Shown here in pieces: positions 23,362-30,395 of a stretch of DNA of 33,435 bases. This DNA is from a virus. The DNA is taken from positions 1-33,435 of IMG/VR virus record IMGVR_UViG_3300050132_000139; one strand, given 5' to 3'. Made by a program: the position numbers and the translations under genes. Each line of letters starts with the position of its first letter. Position 1 is the first letter of the stretch. The notes under the pieces were generated by a model that was not told the origin of the DNA, searched no databases, and saw only the letters and a list, made by a program, of their open reading frames with translations.

Positions 23362-23616
23362 ATGACAAACACAAATCAACAAATTGAGTTCGCCGCCAAG
23401 TGGTGTGCTAACTTCGTGAACCGAAACCGTGAGACATTGAAGACCGTAGGTATCCTGCCGATGGAAATCTATGCCTCGTATAAGGCAAGCACCGCCTTTC
23501 CTATTGGGTGGAAGAGTTTCTTCCCAATACTTCACATCTGCGGATGCTACAAGACACGTCTTCCCGACATGACCCATCGTTACACCATCGTTGAACCTCC
23601 TACCTACATCCAATAA
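23362..23616 (+). CDS. First gene of the replication operon, unknown
   Basis: The 84-residue protein starts at ATG 23362; the longer upstream reading runs through the hairpin region and is not credible. It has an N-terminal helix (IEFAAKWCANFVNRNRETL), then YASYKASTAFPIGWKSFFPILHICGCYKTRL. No ribosome site is evident. Placement directly before the helicase suggests a role in replication initiation, but nothing in the sequence proves it. Confidence 0.62.
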   Translation: MTNTNQQIEFAAKWCANFVNRNRETLKTVGILPMEIYASYKASTAFPIGWKSFFPILHICGCYKTRLPDMTHRYTIVEPPTYIQ

Positions 23617-23617
23617 T

Positions 23618-25117
23618 ATGCGTGTATCACTCACAGACATCGTTTCCAATTCTCGCTATCGTGCCAAGATACACTACAAAAATAGGATATTCGTGGACAC
23701 GCTGACTGGGGAGAAAATGAACATAAACATGGTGTTTGAGAAGTTGCGTGCAATTGACCCACAGCTTACAACTTCCGAACTACAGGCATACCTTAATACT
23801 GTTGATATTGAAGTTGAACCTGCCAAACCACAAATCAATGTTGACGAGGCAATAAATCGGGCAATGGAATCACTCGGGGCAATCTTCAAGACGGATGAGG
23901 ACGGAACAATGACATTCTTCTATGGTAGTATGCCAATCAAGGATGAGGATTTGGCGATTGAGATTTGCTCCCAACGCAACGACGAAGGGTTGGCTGATAT
24001 TCCAAAAGAGAAAATCATTGACCGGCTTCACTCCAAGCGCACCAAGGAACGTAAGCGTTTGTTTGAGAGGCTAACGTTGGATATAGCATTTGATGCTGCA
24101 CTCGGCGATAAATCCAATGAGATGGCGGAAGAGATTATGAGATTGGTATGTGGTCCTGATTACAAACCAATTTACGCCACGATTCTGCGACAGGTTGTGT
24201 GGTTGGTGAAGAAGAAGTTCCGTGGCGATGACCCACGCACCATTCTGTATCCCATCTTTGTTAATCTCTATGGACAGGGGCACACAGGCAAATCCAGTTT
24301 GTGGGAGTTCCTATTCTCGGTCATCCCCAAATCGCTGTGTAAAAATGAGAACAACTCCGACCACGCATTCAATGACCCACGCACCTACCACTCCTTTATG
24401 GAGAAGCTAGTGATTATCTTCGGCGAACTTAGCAACATGGATAAGGTAAGTATAGAGAAATTCAAGAATCTGATTGACATGCTTCGCATCTCAATGCGAG
24501 CGTTGAACTTCAATCGTGATGCTGATGGCCCAAACTTCGCCACATTGGTTGGCACATCCAATCGTCATCTACGAGACATTATCAAGGATGGCCCCGACGT
24601 TCGTAAGTGGATTGAGATACCATTCTATTATCACGGAAACAAAGCGAGTCAACATAACAAGTCATTTCTCCCACTCAAAGCATATGACTATCGCTCGTTT
24701 TGGAAGTCCGTAGATGTGGATGGTCCGTGTCCTCTCGAATCCGTCTATACCGAGTTTTGCGAGTTGGCAAGCAAAGTTTGTGGCAGCGGATTGACTACTA
24801 CCGAGTTTTTCCTAAAGGAGTATGTGGACCACAACCAATCCATTTTACTTGATGGACCGCAAACCAAAACGTTGGATGAAATCTATTCCTCCTATAAGCA
24901 AGCGGTATCATCTATGCGGATAGGTCAACAGAAACTCGCCGAAGCAATGGTGAAGACGGGGTTTGTTAAACGAGAGTTCAACTACGGGAATAAGTGGCAA
25001 ATTCCCCGTCGCCACGAATGCTGCCTATTCACCGACGAAGAGTTGGCGGAATACAAGACGAGTGTGGACGCAAAGATGACTCCACTCGAAACCAAACTAA
25101 ACGCCATTCTAATATGA
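23618..25117 (+). CDS. SF3/VapE-like replicative helicase
   Basis: The 499-residue protein starts at ATG 23618, one base after the previous stop. The C-terminal half is the helicase: Walker A GQGHTGKS (219-226), Walker B strand LVIIFGE (264-270), sensor GTSN (312-315) and a following Arg in DVRKWIEI (about 329) as arginine finger candidate. This is the virulence-associated protein E / superfamily 3 arrangement. The N-terminal ~200 residues lack primase motifs; the primase is a separate gene just downstream. It should unwind the origin for host polymerase. Its stop overlaps the primase start (ATGA). Confidence 0.88.
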   Translation: MRVSLTDIVSNSRYRAKIHYKNRIFVDTLTGEKMNINMVFEKLRAIDPQLTTSELQAYLNTVDIEVEPAKPQINVDEAINRAMESLGAIFKTDEDGTMTFFYGSMPIKDEDLAIEICSQRNDEGLADIPKEKIIDRLHSKRTKERKRLFERLTLDIAFDAALGDKSNEMAEEIMRLVCGPDYKPIYATILRQVVWLVKKKFRGDDPRTILYPIFVNLYGQGHTGKSSLWEFLFSVIPKSLCKNENNSDHAFNDPRTYHSFMEKLVIIFGELSNMDKVSIEKFKNLIDMLRISMRALNFNRDADGPNFATLVGTSNRHLRDIIKDGPDVRKWIEIPFYYHGNKASQHNKSFLPLKAYDYRSFWKSVDVDGPCPLESVYTEFCELASKVCGSGLTTTEFFLKEYVDHNQSILLDGPQTKTLDEIYSSYKQAVSSMRIGQQKLAEAMVKTGFVKREFNYGNKWQIPRRHECCLFTDEELAEYKTSVDAKMTPLETKLNAILI

Positions 25118-25938
25118 ATCTCACGTTCTCAATCTTAGAGTCAGATTGCGTTCACAAAGACAAGCGGGGAGCACCCGTTCGCATAGAGGGCACGGTATCG
25201 GATGCTGACCTCTATGATTTGACGGCTTGGGGTCTCACGCACCACATCGTTATCGCCTCGTTCCGAGAAGCATATCGGTGTAGTGCGTTCTGGTTGGGGT
25301 GTGATATGATGGCGATGGATTTTGAAGACGAGCATACGACTGCCGACCAAATTCACAATCAGTTGGTCGCTCTCAATTACAACCACGCCATCATCGGCTC
25401 AACTAACCATCTCAAGTTCAAGAACGATGGTACTGGTGTGCGTGAGCGATTCCACGTCTTCATCCCATTCACGAAGCGGGTCACGGTCAAAGAGGACTAC
25501 AAAGAGATTGTTCGCTACTTCATTCGCCAGCAGAAATGGGTAGTGGACATGGCAGCAAGTTGTGACGTGTGCCGCTATTATTTCAAGCACAGTATTGCTC
25601 TGCATATTTATGAGGATGGGAGGGATTTCCCCATTGAGGATTACAAAGAATTTGTTGAGATACATCGCCGAATGCGAGAAGAGAAAGCCAAAGATGCTGC
25701 CGAGCGTAGCAAGCAGTTCGCCCACATTCCAGCTATTAAGCAGTTTGAAAGGACTAAGCATTTCCGAATACTGCGGCGTGGATTCAGCGGCGAAGGATGC
25801 TATAGTTTGCGTTGCAGTGTAATTGGTGCAATGAAAACTTGTGGCTTGACAAACGGCGAGGCGCATGATATGTTTGTCAAGTACAATGCATATGGCGGCA
25901 AATTTGAACGCCGCAATCTTGACAGTCTATTTGGGTAA
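25114..25938 (+). CDS. Archaeo-eukaryotic-type (PrimPol-like) primase
   Basis: The 274-residue protein starts at ATG 25114 in an ATGA overlap with the helicase. AEP-like elements: acidic motif MDFEDEH (Asp69, Glu71, Asp72), STNH with His99 (motif II), and RFHVFIPF (111-118) as the following strand. Such small primases often pair with SF3 helicases, usually fused and upstream; here the order is helicase then primase in two genes. It is likely to make primers for host DNA polymerase. The motif assignment is by eye. Confidence 0.72.
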   Translation: MNLTFSILESDCVHKDKRGAPVRIEGTVSDADLYDLTAWGLTHHIVIASFREAYRCSAFWLGCDMMAMDFEDEHTTADQIHNQLVALNYNHAIIGSTNHLKFKNDGTGVRERFHVFIPFTKRVTVKEDYKEIVRYFIRQQKWVVDMAASCDVCRYYFKHSIALHIYEDGRDFPIEDYKEFVEIHRRMREEKAKDAAERSKQFAHIPAIKQFERTKHFRILRRGFSGEGCYSLRCSVIGAMKTCGLTNGEAHDMFVKYNAYGGKFERRNLDSLFG

Positions 25939-26019
25939 AAACAAAACCGACAACCCCACCCATAAAACACAAGCGGGAAGTCAAACAGAAACAGTAGAGT
26001 AACATCTACATCAAAACAT

Positions 26020-26526
26020 ATGATAGCAAAATATACACCTAACACGTTCATTCCCTGCCCCGAATATACGGGCGTGGCTCGTATCGTTGATGTGACCGAC
26101 ATGAAGCCTCACACTTCCCAGTACGGAACCAAAGACCAATTTCGTTACATTCTCGAAGTGGACGTAATCAAGAACAAGGAGGCGGGTTCTCGCTTCACTG
26201 TTGCCACGGCTCCGATGTCGTTGAGCCTGCACGAGAAGGCAGCACTTCGCAAGTTCGTGCAGAAGGTTCTTGGTCGTGAGTTGACCGAGAAGGAACTTGC
26301 CGAGGGAGTTGACACCGAAACACTCGTTGGCAAATCAGTCAACGTGGTCGTGGAGCACGTCAAATCGGCAGATGGCACAAAGACCTACAGTAATCTCGCC
26401 TTCGTTCAGGTGGCAAAGACCGAAGCCAAGTGGGAATCGGAGTATGTCCGCTTCAAGGACCGTGAGGATTATGAGAAGGATGCTGCTGGCGAAGAAGCAG
26501 AAGAGTCCGTTGCCAAAGGCAAGTAA
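26020..26526 (+). CDS. SSB-like / replication accessory protein
   Basis: The 168-residue protein starts at ATG 26020. The beta-rich first part begins KYTPNTFIPCPEYTGVARIVDVTDMKPHTSQYGTKDQFRYILEVDV, followed by LSLHEKAALRKFVQKVLGREL, LVGKSVNVVVEHVKSADGTKTYSNLAFVQV, and an acidic tail (EDYEKDAAGEEAEESVAKGK). I recall this layout from phage proteins annotated as replication or single-strand-binding; the acidic C-terminus is typical of SSBs that recruit partners. A terminator follows its stop. Confidence 0.7.
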   Translation: MIAKYTPNTFIPCPEYTGVARIVDVTDMKPHTSQYGTKDQFRYILEVDVIKNKEAGSRFTVATAPMSLSLHEKAALRKFVQKVLGRELTEKELAEGVDTETLVGKSVNVVVEHVKSADGTKTYSNLAFVQVAKTEAKWESEYVRFKDREDYEKDAAGEEAEESVAKGK

Positions 26527-26542
26527 ACACAATTAACTCAAC

Positions 26543-26571
26543 GGGGAGGACAGCCCACTCCCCATTTTTTT
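26543..26571 (+). terminator. Rho-independent terminator abutting the next start codon
   Basis: GGGGAG (26543-26548) pairs with CTCCCC (26558-26563) around a 9-base loop and is followed by A and seven Ts ending directly at the ATG at 26572. The only Shine-Dalgarno-like sequence (GGGGAGGA) for that gene lies in the 5' arm. It may attenuate the distal operon. Confidence 0.72.
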
Positions 26572-26781
26572 ATGACCAAAGAAACACAAGTTCGGTTAGA
26601 CCAGTTTCGCTGTGTCGCCCTCCACGCTCTTATCCGCTCGGATAAATACACCCACGCCGGAGCCGGTGGAGAATTGATGACGACTATCGCAAATGATATT
26701 GCCATAACCATGTTACGAAAATCATATGAGACGGACGACGGAATAGTCGCAGGCCCAGACTACGCCCACCCAGTGCAATAA
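26572..26781 (+). CDS. Small protein after the SSB-like gene
   Basis: The 69-residue protein starts at ATG 26572 immediately behind a terminator hairpin. Composition is ordinary, with LMTTIANDIAITMLRKSYE as a clear helix; the N-terminus resembles small phage proteins that begin 'MTKETQVRLDQFRCVALHALI'. Unknown function. Its end carries the first copy of a 25-base near-repeat (26769-26793). Confidence 0.6.
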   Translation: MTKETQVRLDQFRCVALHALIRSDKYTHAGAGGELMTTIANDIAITMLRKSYETDDGIVAGPDYAHPVQ

Positions 26782-26793
26782 GCATATGAAACG
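26769..26793 (+). repeat. 25-base near-repeat, copy 1
   Basis: Starts CCCAGTGCAATAAGCAT; 23 of 25 bases equal 27073-27097. It spans a stop codon, the intergenic GCAT and the next start codon. Confidence 0.75.
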
Positions 26794-27085
26794 AAAATCA
26801 ACCGAGATACCGTTGGAGTTTCTTATTAAGCATCACGAGTATCCTCATAGCGTACGAACTCACGGTGAATTAAAAACGGAGTGGCGAAGTTTGGGGCCAG
26901 TTGGTAATGTACCAGTGCCAGAACATTCGTATAAGCAATTGGTTCGTTATGCTCATTGGTTACAACGACTCGGCATGGATGACATTGACATTTTGATTAT
27001 GTTCGATGACCTATACTGGGAAGCGGTTAAAGAATATAACCTCGGCGAAAAGGAAAAAAATGAACCTTCTAACCCAATGCAATAA
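26786..27085 (+). CDS. Unknown 99-residue protein
   Basis: Starts at ATG 26786, four bases after the previous stop. Contains KSTEIPLEFLIKHHEYPHSVRTHGELKTEWRSLG and a helix YKQLVRYAHWLQRLGMDDIDILIMFDDLYWEAVKEY. It is charged and soluble with no recognised domain. Its 3' end overlaps the start of the HNH gene by 26 bases. Confidence 0.6.
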   Translation: MKRKSTEIPLEFLIKHHEYPHSVRTHGELKTEWRSLGPVGNVPVPEHSYKQLVRYAHWLQRLGMDDIDILIMFDDLYWEAVKEYNLGEKEKNEPSNPMQ

Positions 27086-27446
27086 GCATCTGAAACGCCA
27101 ACCCGCCGACTTCTCCTATCTCAGTGGTAGTGCTACAGAGTTAGCCTTTAGCCAATCCGTGGAACAGTTGAACCATCACCCCAACGCTGGTCTCATGGGA
27201 TATGATATGTATATCCGAAAGAACAGACTTGGGTTATGGAGTACCCGCAAAGCCATCTACATGGAGTACTATGATGGGTTATGTCAAGTATGTAAACTGA
27301 GGAAAGCGGTAACACTTCACCATCAGTCATATGCCCACCTTGGAAAAGAGGAAATTGCTGGCGAAGTTGTTCTTATCTGTTCCAAATGTCACTCACGGGC
27401 GCATCAGAAAGAAATTGAATATGCCAGTCAACATAGAAAAACTTAA
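27060..27446 (+). CDS. HNH-family nuclease in the replication operon
   Basis: Start ATG 27060 (MNLLTQCNKHLKRQ) with an AAAGGA site is preferred to the longer frame, giving 128 residues. HNH/zinc part: CQVC (residues ~79-82), VTLHHQSYAHLGKEEIAGEVVLICSKCHSRAHQK, i.e. two C-x2-C pairs flanking the HH and ending CH-x3-H. This small type is widespread in phages; it could act in DNA processing or homing. It lacks the extra zinc module of the other nucleases here. Confidence 0.85.
   Translation: MNLLTQCNKHLKRQPADFSYLSGSATELAFSQSVEQLNHHPNAGLMGYDMYIRKNRLGLWSTRKAIYMEYYDGLCQVCKLRKAVTLHHQSYAHLGKEEIAGEVVLICSKCHSRAHQKEIEYASQHRKT
27073..27097 (+). repeat. 25-base near-repeat, copy 2
   Basis: Equals 26769-26793 at 23 of 25 positions; here the second variant turns the ATG of copy 1 into CTG. 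It lies over another gene's stop and the 5' coding part of the HNH gene. Confidence 0.75.
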
Positions 27447-27588
27447 AACCCGATACCAACAATTGGTCGGCAAGCGGGTGGAGTTTAAGCCCACCGAGGA
27501 TTTGCCCGAGCAACTGGCTAAAATCACCAAAAAGGTCGTGCTCCAAGACCAAGTAAAGCGCATCATGGAGGAGATAGAAAATCTATGA
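27421..27588 (+). CDS. 55-residue helical protein
   Basis: Starts at ATG 27421 within the end of the HNH gene (26-base overlap) and ends in an ATGA overlap with the next gene. Sequence MPVNIEKLKTRYQQLVGKRVEF then KPTEDLPEQLAKITKKVVLQDQ is a helical, strongly charged protein. Unknown function. Confidence 0.58.
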   Translation: MPVNIEKLKTRYQQLVGKRVEFKPTEDLPEQLAKITKKVVLQDQVKRIMEEIENL

Positions 27589-27761
27589 CCCCCGAAGAAG
27601 TCATTGTGGAGTGCCGTAGGCAGCTTTTGGCTATGAGGGATAGAAACGCCCGCCGAGCACGTCAGGATGCCTCTGAGAGGGCGCTAGACGACCTATTTGA
27701 CCGTTTACGAGAGAATTCAAATCATCTCCACTACCTGTTGGACAATTGGCATCCGTGTTAA
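27585..27761 (+). CDS. 58-residue Arg-rich helical protein
   Basis: Starts at ATG 27585 (ATGA overlap with the upstream gene) and ends TAA 27761. Sequence starts MTPEEVIVECRRQLLAMRDR and continues as an almost unbroken basic helix (ARRARQDASERALDDLFDRLRE), ending HYLLDNWHPC. The tight overlaps on both sides support translation. Function unknown. Confidence 0.62.
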   Translation: MTPEEVIVECRRQLLAMRDRNARRARQDASERALDDLFDRLRENSNHLHYLLDNWHPC

Positions 27762-28282
27762 ACTACGACCCAACTACGAATACGTATTCCCGTACGTGTC
27801 CCCAATGCGGTAAGCCGCTAACCACCCCAAACACCAAATGGGTCAAATCGTGGCTGTACAAGTGCGAACGAGATGGCACGCTTTGCAAGGATTGTGGTCA
27901 TGCCAATCAAAAGACGGGGTGTAAGGCACCCGAATTACTTCACGGGCACGTCATGCGCCTTGAGGATGGATACTACCAACGCAAGTGTCCAGAATGTGGA
28001 CAACCCATCCGACAGAAGAATCTGCGGGATGCCATCAAGTGTTTCCGAGCGAAATCCAAATGCCGAAAATGCGAATGTCTTCGGCGCAAGAATACTCCCG
28101 ACTGGTCGTTGCTCCAACGTTTGCCCAAGAATGAGATGGCGGGCACAGTGGATTGGTATCGGCAGGTTTGCCAGAACATCTGCAAAGGAATCACGAGCCG
28201 TCGTCTATCCGAGTCGCAGCAAGAGAAATTTTGGGAGATGCTCCAAAGAAAGAGTTTGACAAATTCCGAGGATGTGGTATAG
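27755..28282 (+). CDS. Double zinc-ribbon protein without nuclease domain
   Basis: Start GTG 27755 (TTG 27746 is the alternative) gives 175 residues. It has two zinc ribbons: CPQC ... CKDC (25 residues between pairs) and CPEC ... CRKC (21 residues between), the second with exactly the spacing found in the three homing nucleases elsewhere in this genome. The C-terminal ~60 residues are helical and basic (VDWYRQVCQNICKGITSRRLSESQQEKFWEMLQRK), with no nuclease motif. It is the last gene of the operon, before a terminator. DNA binding is likely; function unknown. Confidence 0.7.
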   Translation: MLNYDPTTNTYSRTCPQCGKPLTTPNTKWVKSWLYKCERDGTLCKDCGHANQKTGCKAPELLHGHVMRLEDGYYQRKCPECGQPIRQKNLRDAIKCFRAKSKCRKCECLRRKNTPDWSLLQRLPKNEMAGTVDWYRQVCQNICKGITSRRLSESQQEKFWEMLQRKSLTNSEDVV

Positions 28283-28307
28283 TAGTGGAGTTGTGTCCGT
28301 GTTAACT

Positions 28308-28340
28308 CCCCGCCAGCGGTTTTGGCGGGGTTCTTGTTGT
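28308..28340 (+). terminator. Rho-independent terminator ending the replication operon
   Basis: CCCCGCCA (28308-28315) pairs perfectly with TGGCGGGG (28323-28330), loop of 7, followed by TTCTTGTTGT. It lies 26 bases past the last plus-strand gene in the convergent gap. Confidence 0.82.
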
Positions 28341-28355
28341 ACAGGTACACAAACA

Positions 28356-28375
28356 CCCCGAGATTTCTCTCGGGG
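28356..28375 (-). terminator. Second hairpin in the convergent gap
   Basis: CCCCGAGA (28356-28363) pairs with TCTCGGGG (28368-28375) with a TTTC loop. Read on the minus strand it is followed by TGTTTGTG, so it may stop the leftward late transcript; the U-tract is weak. Confidence 0.5.
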
Positions 28376-28504
28376 GATTTACGAGGGTGAAGATTAACTT
28401 TGGAAGATACTGATAAATATCATTTACTTTTTCAATTCGCCCAATCTCCATTTACGAAGTTCGTCTTGGTCGGCAAAGCTCTCATGCTTACGGTGAGCTT
28501 TTCT

Positions 28505-28702
28505 TTACTTTTTATCTAATTCTGACTTCACACCTTCAGCATATGATGACTTCTCTGTGAGTTTAAGAAGTTCTGAAAGCCTTGAATTCACGATTAGATG
28601 CAGCTCTTGTATCTTATTACCTTGTTTTATTGTTTTATATAATGATATAATTGCCACAATGAATGTGGTCAATACAGTGATTAATGTTATTAAGGTTTCC
28701 AT
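28505..28702 (-). CDS. Single-span membrane protein, holin candidate
   Basis: The 65-residue protein starts at ATG 28702. Residues 1-24 (METLITLITVLTTFIVAIISLY) form a clear transmembrane segment, followed by a basic turn (KTIKQGNKIQ) and a helix HLIVNSRLSELLKLTEKSSYAEG. I recall the 'l.VNSRl.eLL.l' pattern from small membrane proteins near phage lysis genes. It is the last gene of the late transcript, where lysis genes often lie, but no endolysin is next to it. In-frame codons continue after its TAA to 28424. Confidence 0.6.
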   Translation of the reverse strand: METLITLITVLTTFIVAIISLYKTIKQGNKIQELHLIVNSRLSELLKLTEKSSYAEGVKSELDKK

Positions 28703-28722
28703 AGATGGTTTTCGTTTTCTGA
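28703..28722 (-). repeat. 20-base direct repeat, copy 1
   Basis: AGATGGTTTTCGTTTTCTGA, identical at 28803-28822, exactly 100 bases away. On the minus strand it encodes SENENHL in both places, before the membrane protein here and at the start of the 28-residue ORF there. Confidence 0.85.
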
Positions 28723-28738
28723 TTTATTCATATAGTTC

Positions 28739-28825
28739 TCACTCGTTGACTGCCTTGGTTAAGGATTCAAGGCCGGTTTCCAGACGAGCAACTCTTGGTT
28801 CAAGATGGTTTTCGTTTTCTGACAT
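28739..28825 (-). CDS. 28-residue coiled-coil peptide
   Basis: Starts at ATG 28825 behind a strong AGGAAAGAG site and ends TGA 28739. The sequence starts MSENENHLEPRVARLETGLE, with heptad leucines and then SLTKAVNE. Such N-termini normally belong to longer coiled-coil phage proteins, so it may be a truncated gene, but the good ribosome site argues that the peptide is made. Confidence 0.5.
   Translation of the reverse strand: MSENENHLEPRVARLETGLESLTKAVNE
28803..28822 (-). repeat. 20-base direct repeat, copy 2
   Basis: Identical to 28703-28722; lies in codons 2-8 of the 28-residue ORF. Confidence 0.85.
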
Positions 28826-28849
28826 ATTGTCTCTTTCCTATAATAATGG

Positions 28850-29626
28850 TTATCCACTAAACGCCCCTGGATAATGTATTTTAAAATAGTTTAAATACAT
28901 ATTTTTTATCTCAGCAGCACTAAATGCATAATTCCAAATCGCTATTTCTATTATACCACCTGTGAAGGGTAAACTACTTTGGTAATCTCCTATTTCATTC
29001 AAATTAGAACCACCAAATCCTGCCCATGCTGCTGACGTTCCTTTAGCAGTTTGATTTTCATAAAAACGTGCGGTGCCAGTATTATCCCGTTGAAACCAAC
29101 AAACAACTGGCTTGCCAGCCGCAGTGCTTAAAGTGGAAGAAATTATAGTAACAAATCTATTATACATACTAATAGTATTAGCCGCCGACTGGAATTTTCT
29201 TATTTGTAAGTTTGTGTCACTACTTCCAATTAACATTCCATCCGCTGACGAATAACATACTATAGCCATCGTAAAGATTGCTGAGCTAAGGTCTATTGGA
29301 TAACACCGAAGATTCTGACCAGCAAAAACAACCACCGACTGTGAAAACACAGATGAACTTACTTGATATTTTGGCCCCGTACTGGTGGAACCTGTAATCA
29401 CATTCCCATGAGTATCTATTGACGCCCACGGTTTATTGCTACCTGATATTACTGTAAGATTTGGTAAAGTTAGAGAATCGGCCCGCCACCAAGCAATCAA
29501 CGGATAATCACTCGGAGCCGGAGTAGGAGATAAAGAACTAGTATCAAGCAAGATTGAATATACAATACTAGACGGCAATGTATATCGCCTTGATTCTCTA
29601 TGAAGTATATTTGATTGTTGTAGCAT
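28850..29626 (-). CDS. Lectin-like (LamG-type) virion adhesin, copy 2
   Basis: Start ATG 29626 (MLQQSNILHRESRRY) follows the previous stop by four bases; 258 residues. It aligns along its whole length with the protein at 29631-30389: YPLIAWW, GSTSTGP.YQ.SSSV, FTMA.VCYSSADG, ISSTxSTxAGxPVVCW, FYENQTAxGTSxAWxGF, and NMYLNYFKxxYPGAFSG. Strand pattern and 'GGIxEIxIWNxAFSxxEIKNMYLNY' are typical of concanavalin-like LamG domains. Probably a surface glycan binder at the tail tip. Confidence 0.75.
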   Translation of the reverse strand: MLQQSNILHRESRRYTLPSSIVYSILLDTSSLSPTPAPSDYPLIAWWRADSLTLPNLTVISGSNKPWASIDTHGNVITGSTSTGPKYQVSSSVFSQSVVVFAGQNLRCYPIDLSSAIFTMAIVCYSSADGMLIGSSDTNLQIRKFQSAANTISMYNRFVTIISSTLSTAAGKPVVCWFQRDNTGTARFYENQTAKGTSAAWAGFGGSNLNEIGDYQSSLPFTGGIIEIAIWNYAFSAAEIKNMYLNYFKIHYPGAFSG

Positions 29627-29630
29627 ATTA

Positions 29631-30389
29631 TTAACCACTAAATGCACCGGGATAGTTCAATTTAAAGTAGTTTAAATACATATTTTTTACTTCATCCAAA
29701 CTTAACACATATCTCCATATAATTATTTCAGATATACCCCCCACAAAAGAAGTCGGAGCAGAGAGATTACCACACATCCGGTCAAGTCCAGTTGATGAAA
29801 ATCCACGCCATGCTACAGAAGTTCCTCTGGCGGTTTGATTTTCATAGAAATTTACAACTCCTCCCGAACTGACGTGTTGATACCAGCACACTACAGGATT
29901 TCCAGCAACAGTAGAAAATGTTGAGGAAATTGCCTCAGTAACATCATCATATATACTTATATTATTAACACCAGAACGAAATTTTCTTACTTGAAGGTTA
30001 GTAGTGCTATTGCCAAATATCACGCCATCCGCTGATGAATAACATACTACTGCCATTGTAAATAACGAATTAGTAAGATTCAATGACGGAATTACAGCAA
30101 GATTCTGTGAGTTAAATACAACAAGTGAATTGTTCAAACTCGGAATAACGGAAGAAGTTATTTGATATGTTGGCCCAGTAGAAGTTGACCCGCTTGCTAA
30201 ATAACCTCCACCATCAATTGTTCTCCAAGGAACTAAACTTCCAGACAACACCGTTGGATTCGCATAGGTTATTGCACTGGATTTCCACCAAGCAATCAGT
30301 GGGTAGCTGTATGGAGTAACAGTATTGCTCCCATAGTCATTTAAATAGAATCGTTTTCCTCCACGGTGCAATGTATGTAATTGAGACAT
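29631..30389 (-). CDS. Lectin-like (LamG-type) virion adhesin, copy 1
   Basis: The 252-residue protein starts at ATG 30389 (MSQLHTLHRGGKRFYLNDYG). It is a tandem paralogue of the next gene, with the same C-terminal GGISEIIIWRYVLSLDEVKNMYLNYFK ending YPGAFSG and same central motifs. The 'I.W...LS..Ei..m...y' end is the usual last helix-strand of LamG-type sugar-binding domains. The short identical C-terminus may be a peptide for attaching to a fibre. Divergence between copies is concentrated in the middle loops, as expected for receptor binders. Confidence 0.75.
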   Translation of the reverse strand: MSQLHTLHRGGKRFYLNDYGSNTVTPYSYPLIAWWKSSAITYANPTVLSGSLVPWRTIDGGGYLASGSTSTGPTYQITSSVIPSLNNSLVVFNSQNLAVIPSLNLTNSLFTMAVVCYSSADGVIFGNSTTNLQVRKFRSGVNNISIYDDVTEAISSTFSTVAGNPVVCWYQHVSSGGVVNFYENQTARGTSVAWRGFSSTGLDRMCGNLSAPTSFVGGISEIIIWRYVLSLDEVKNMYLNYFKLNYPGAFSG

Positions 30390-30395
30390 AAATTG

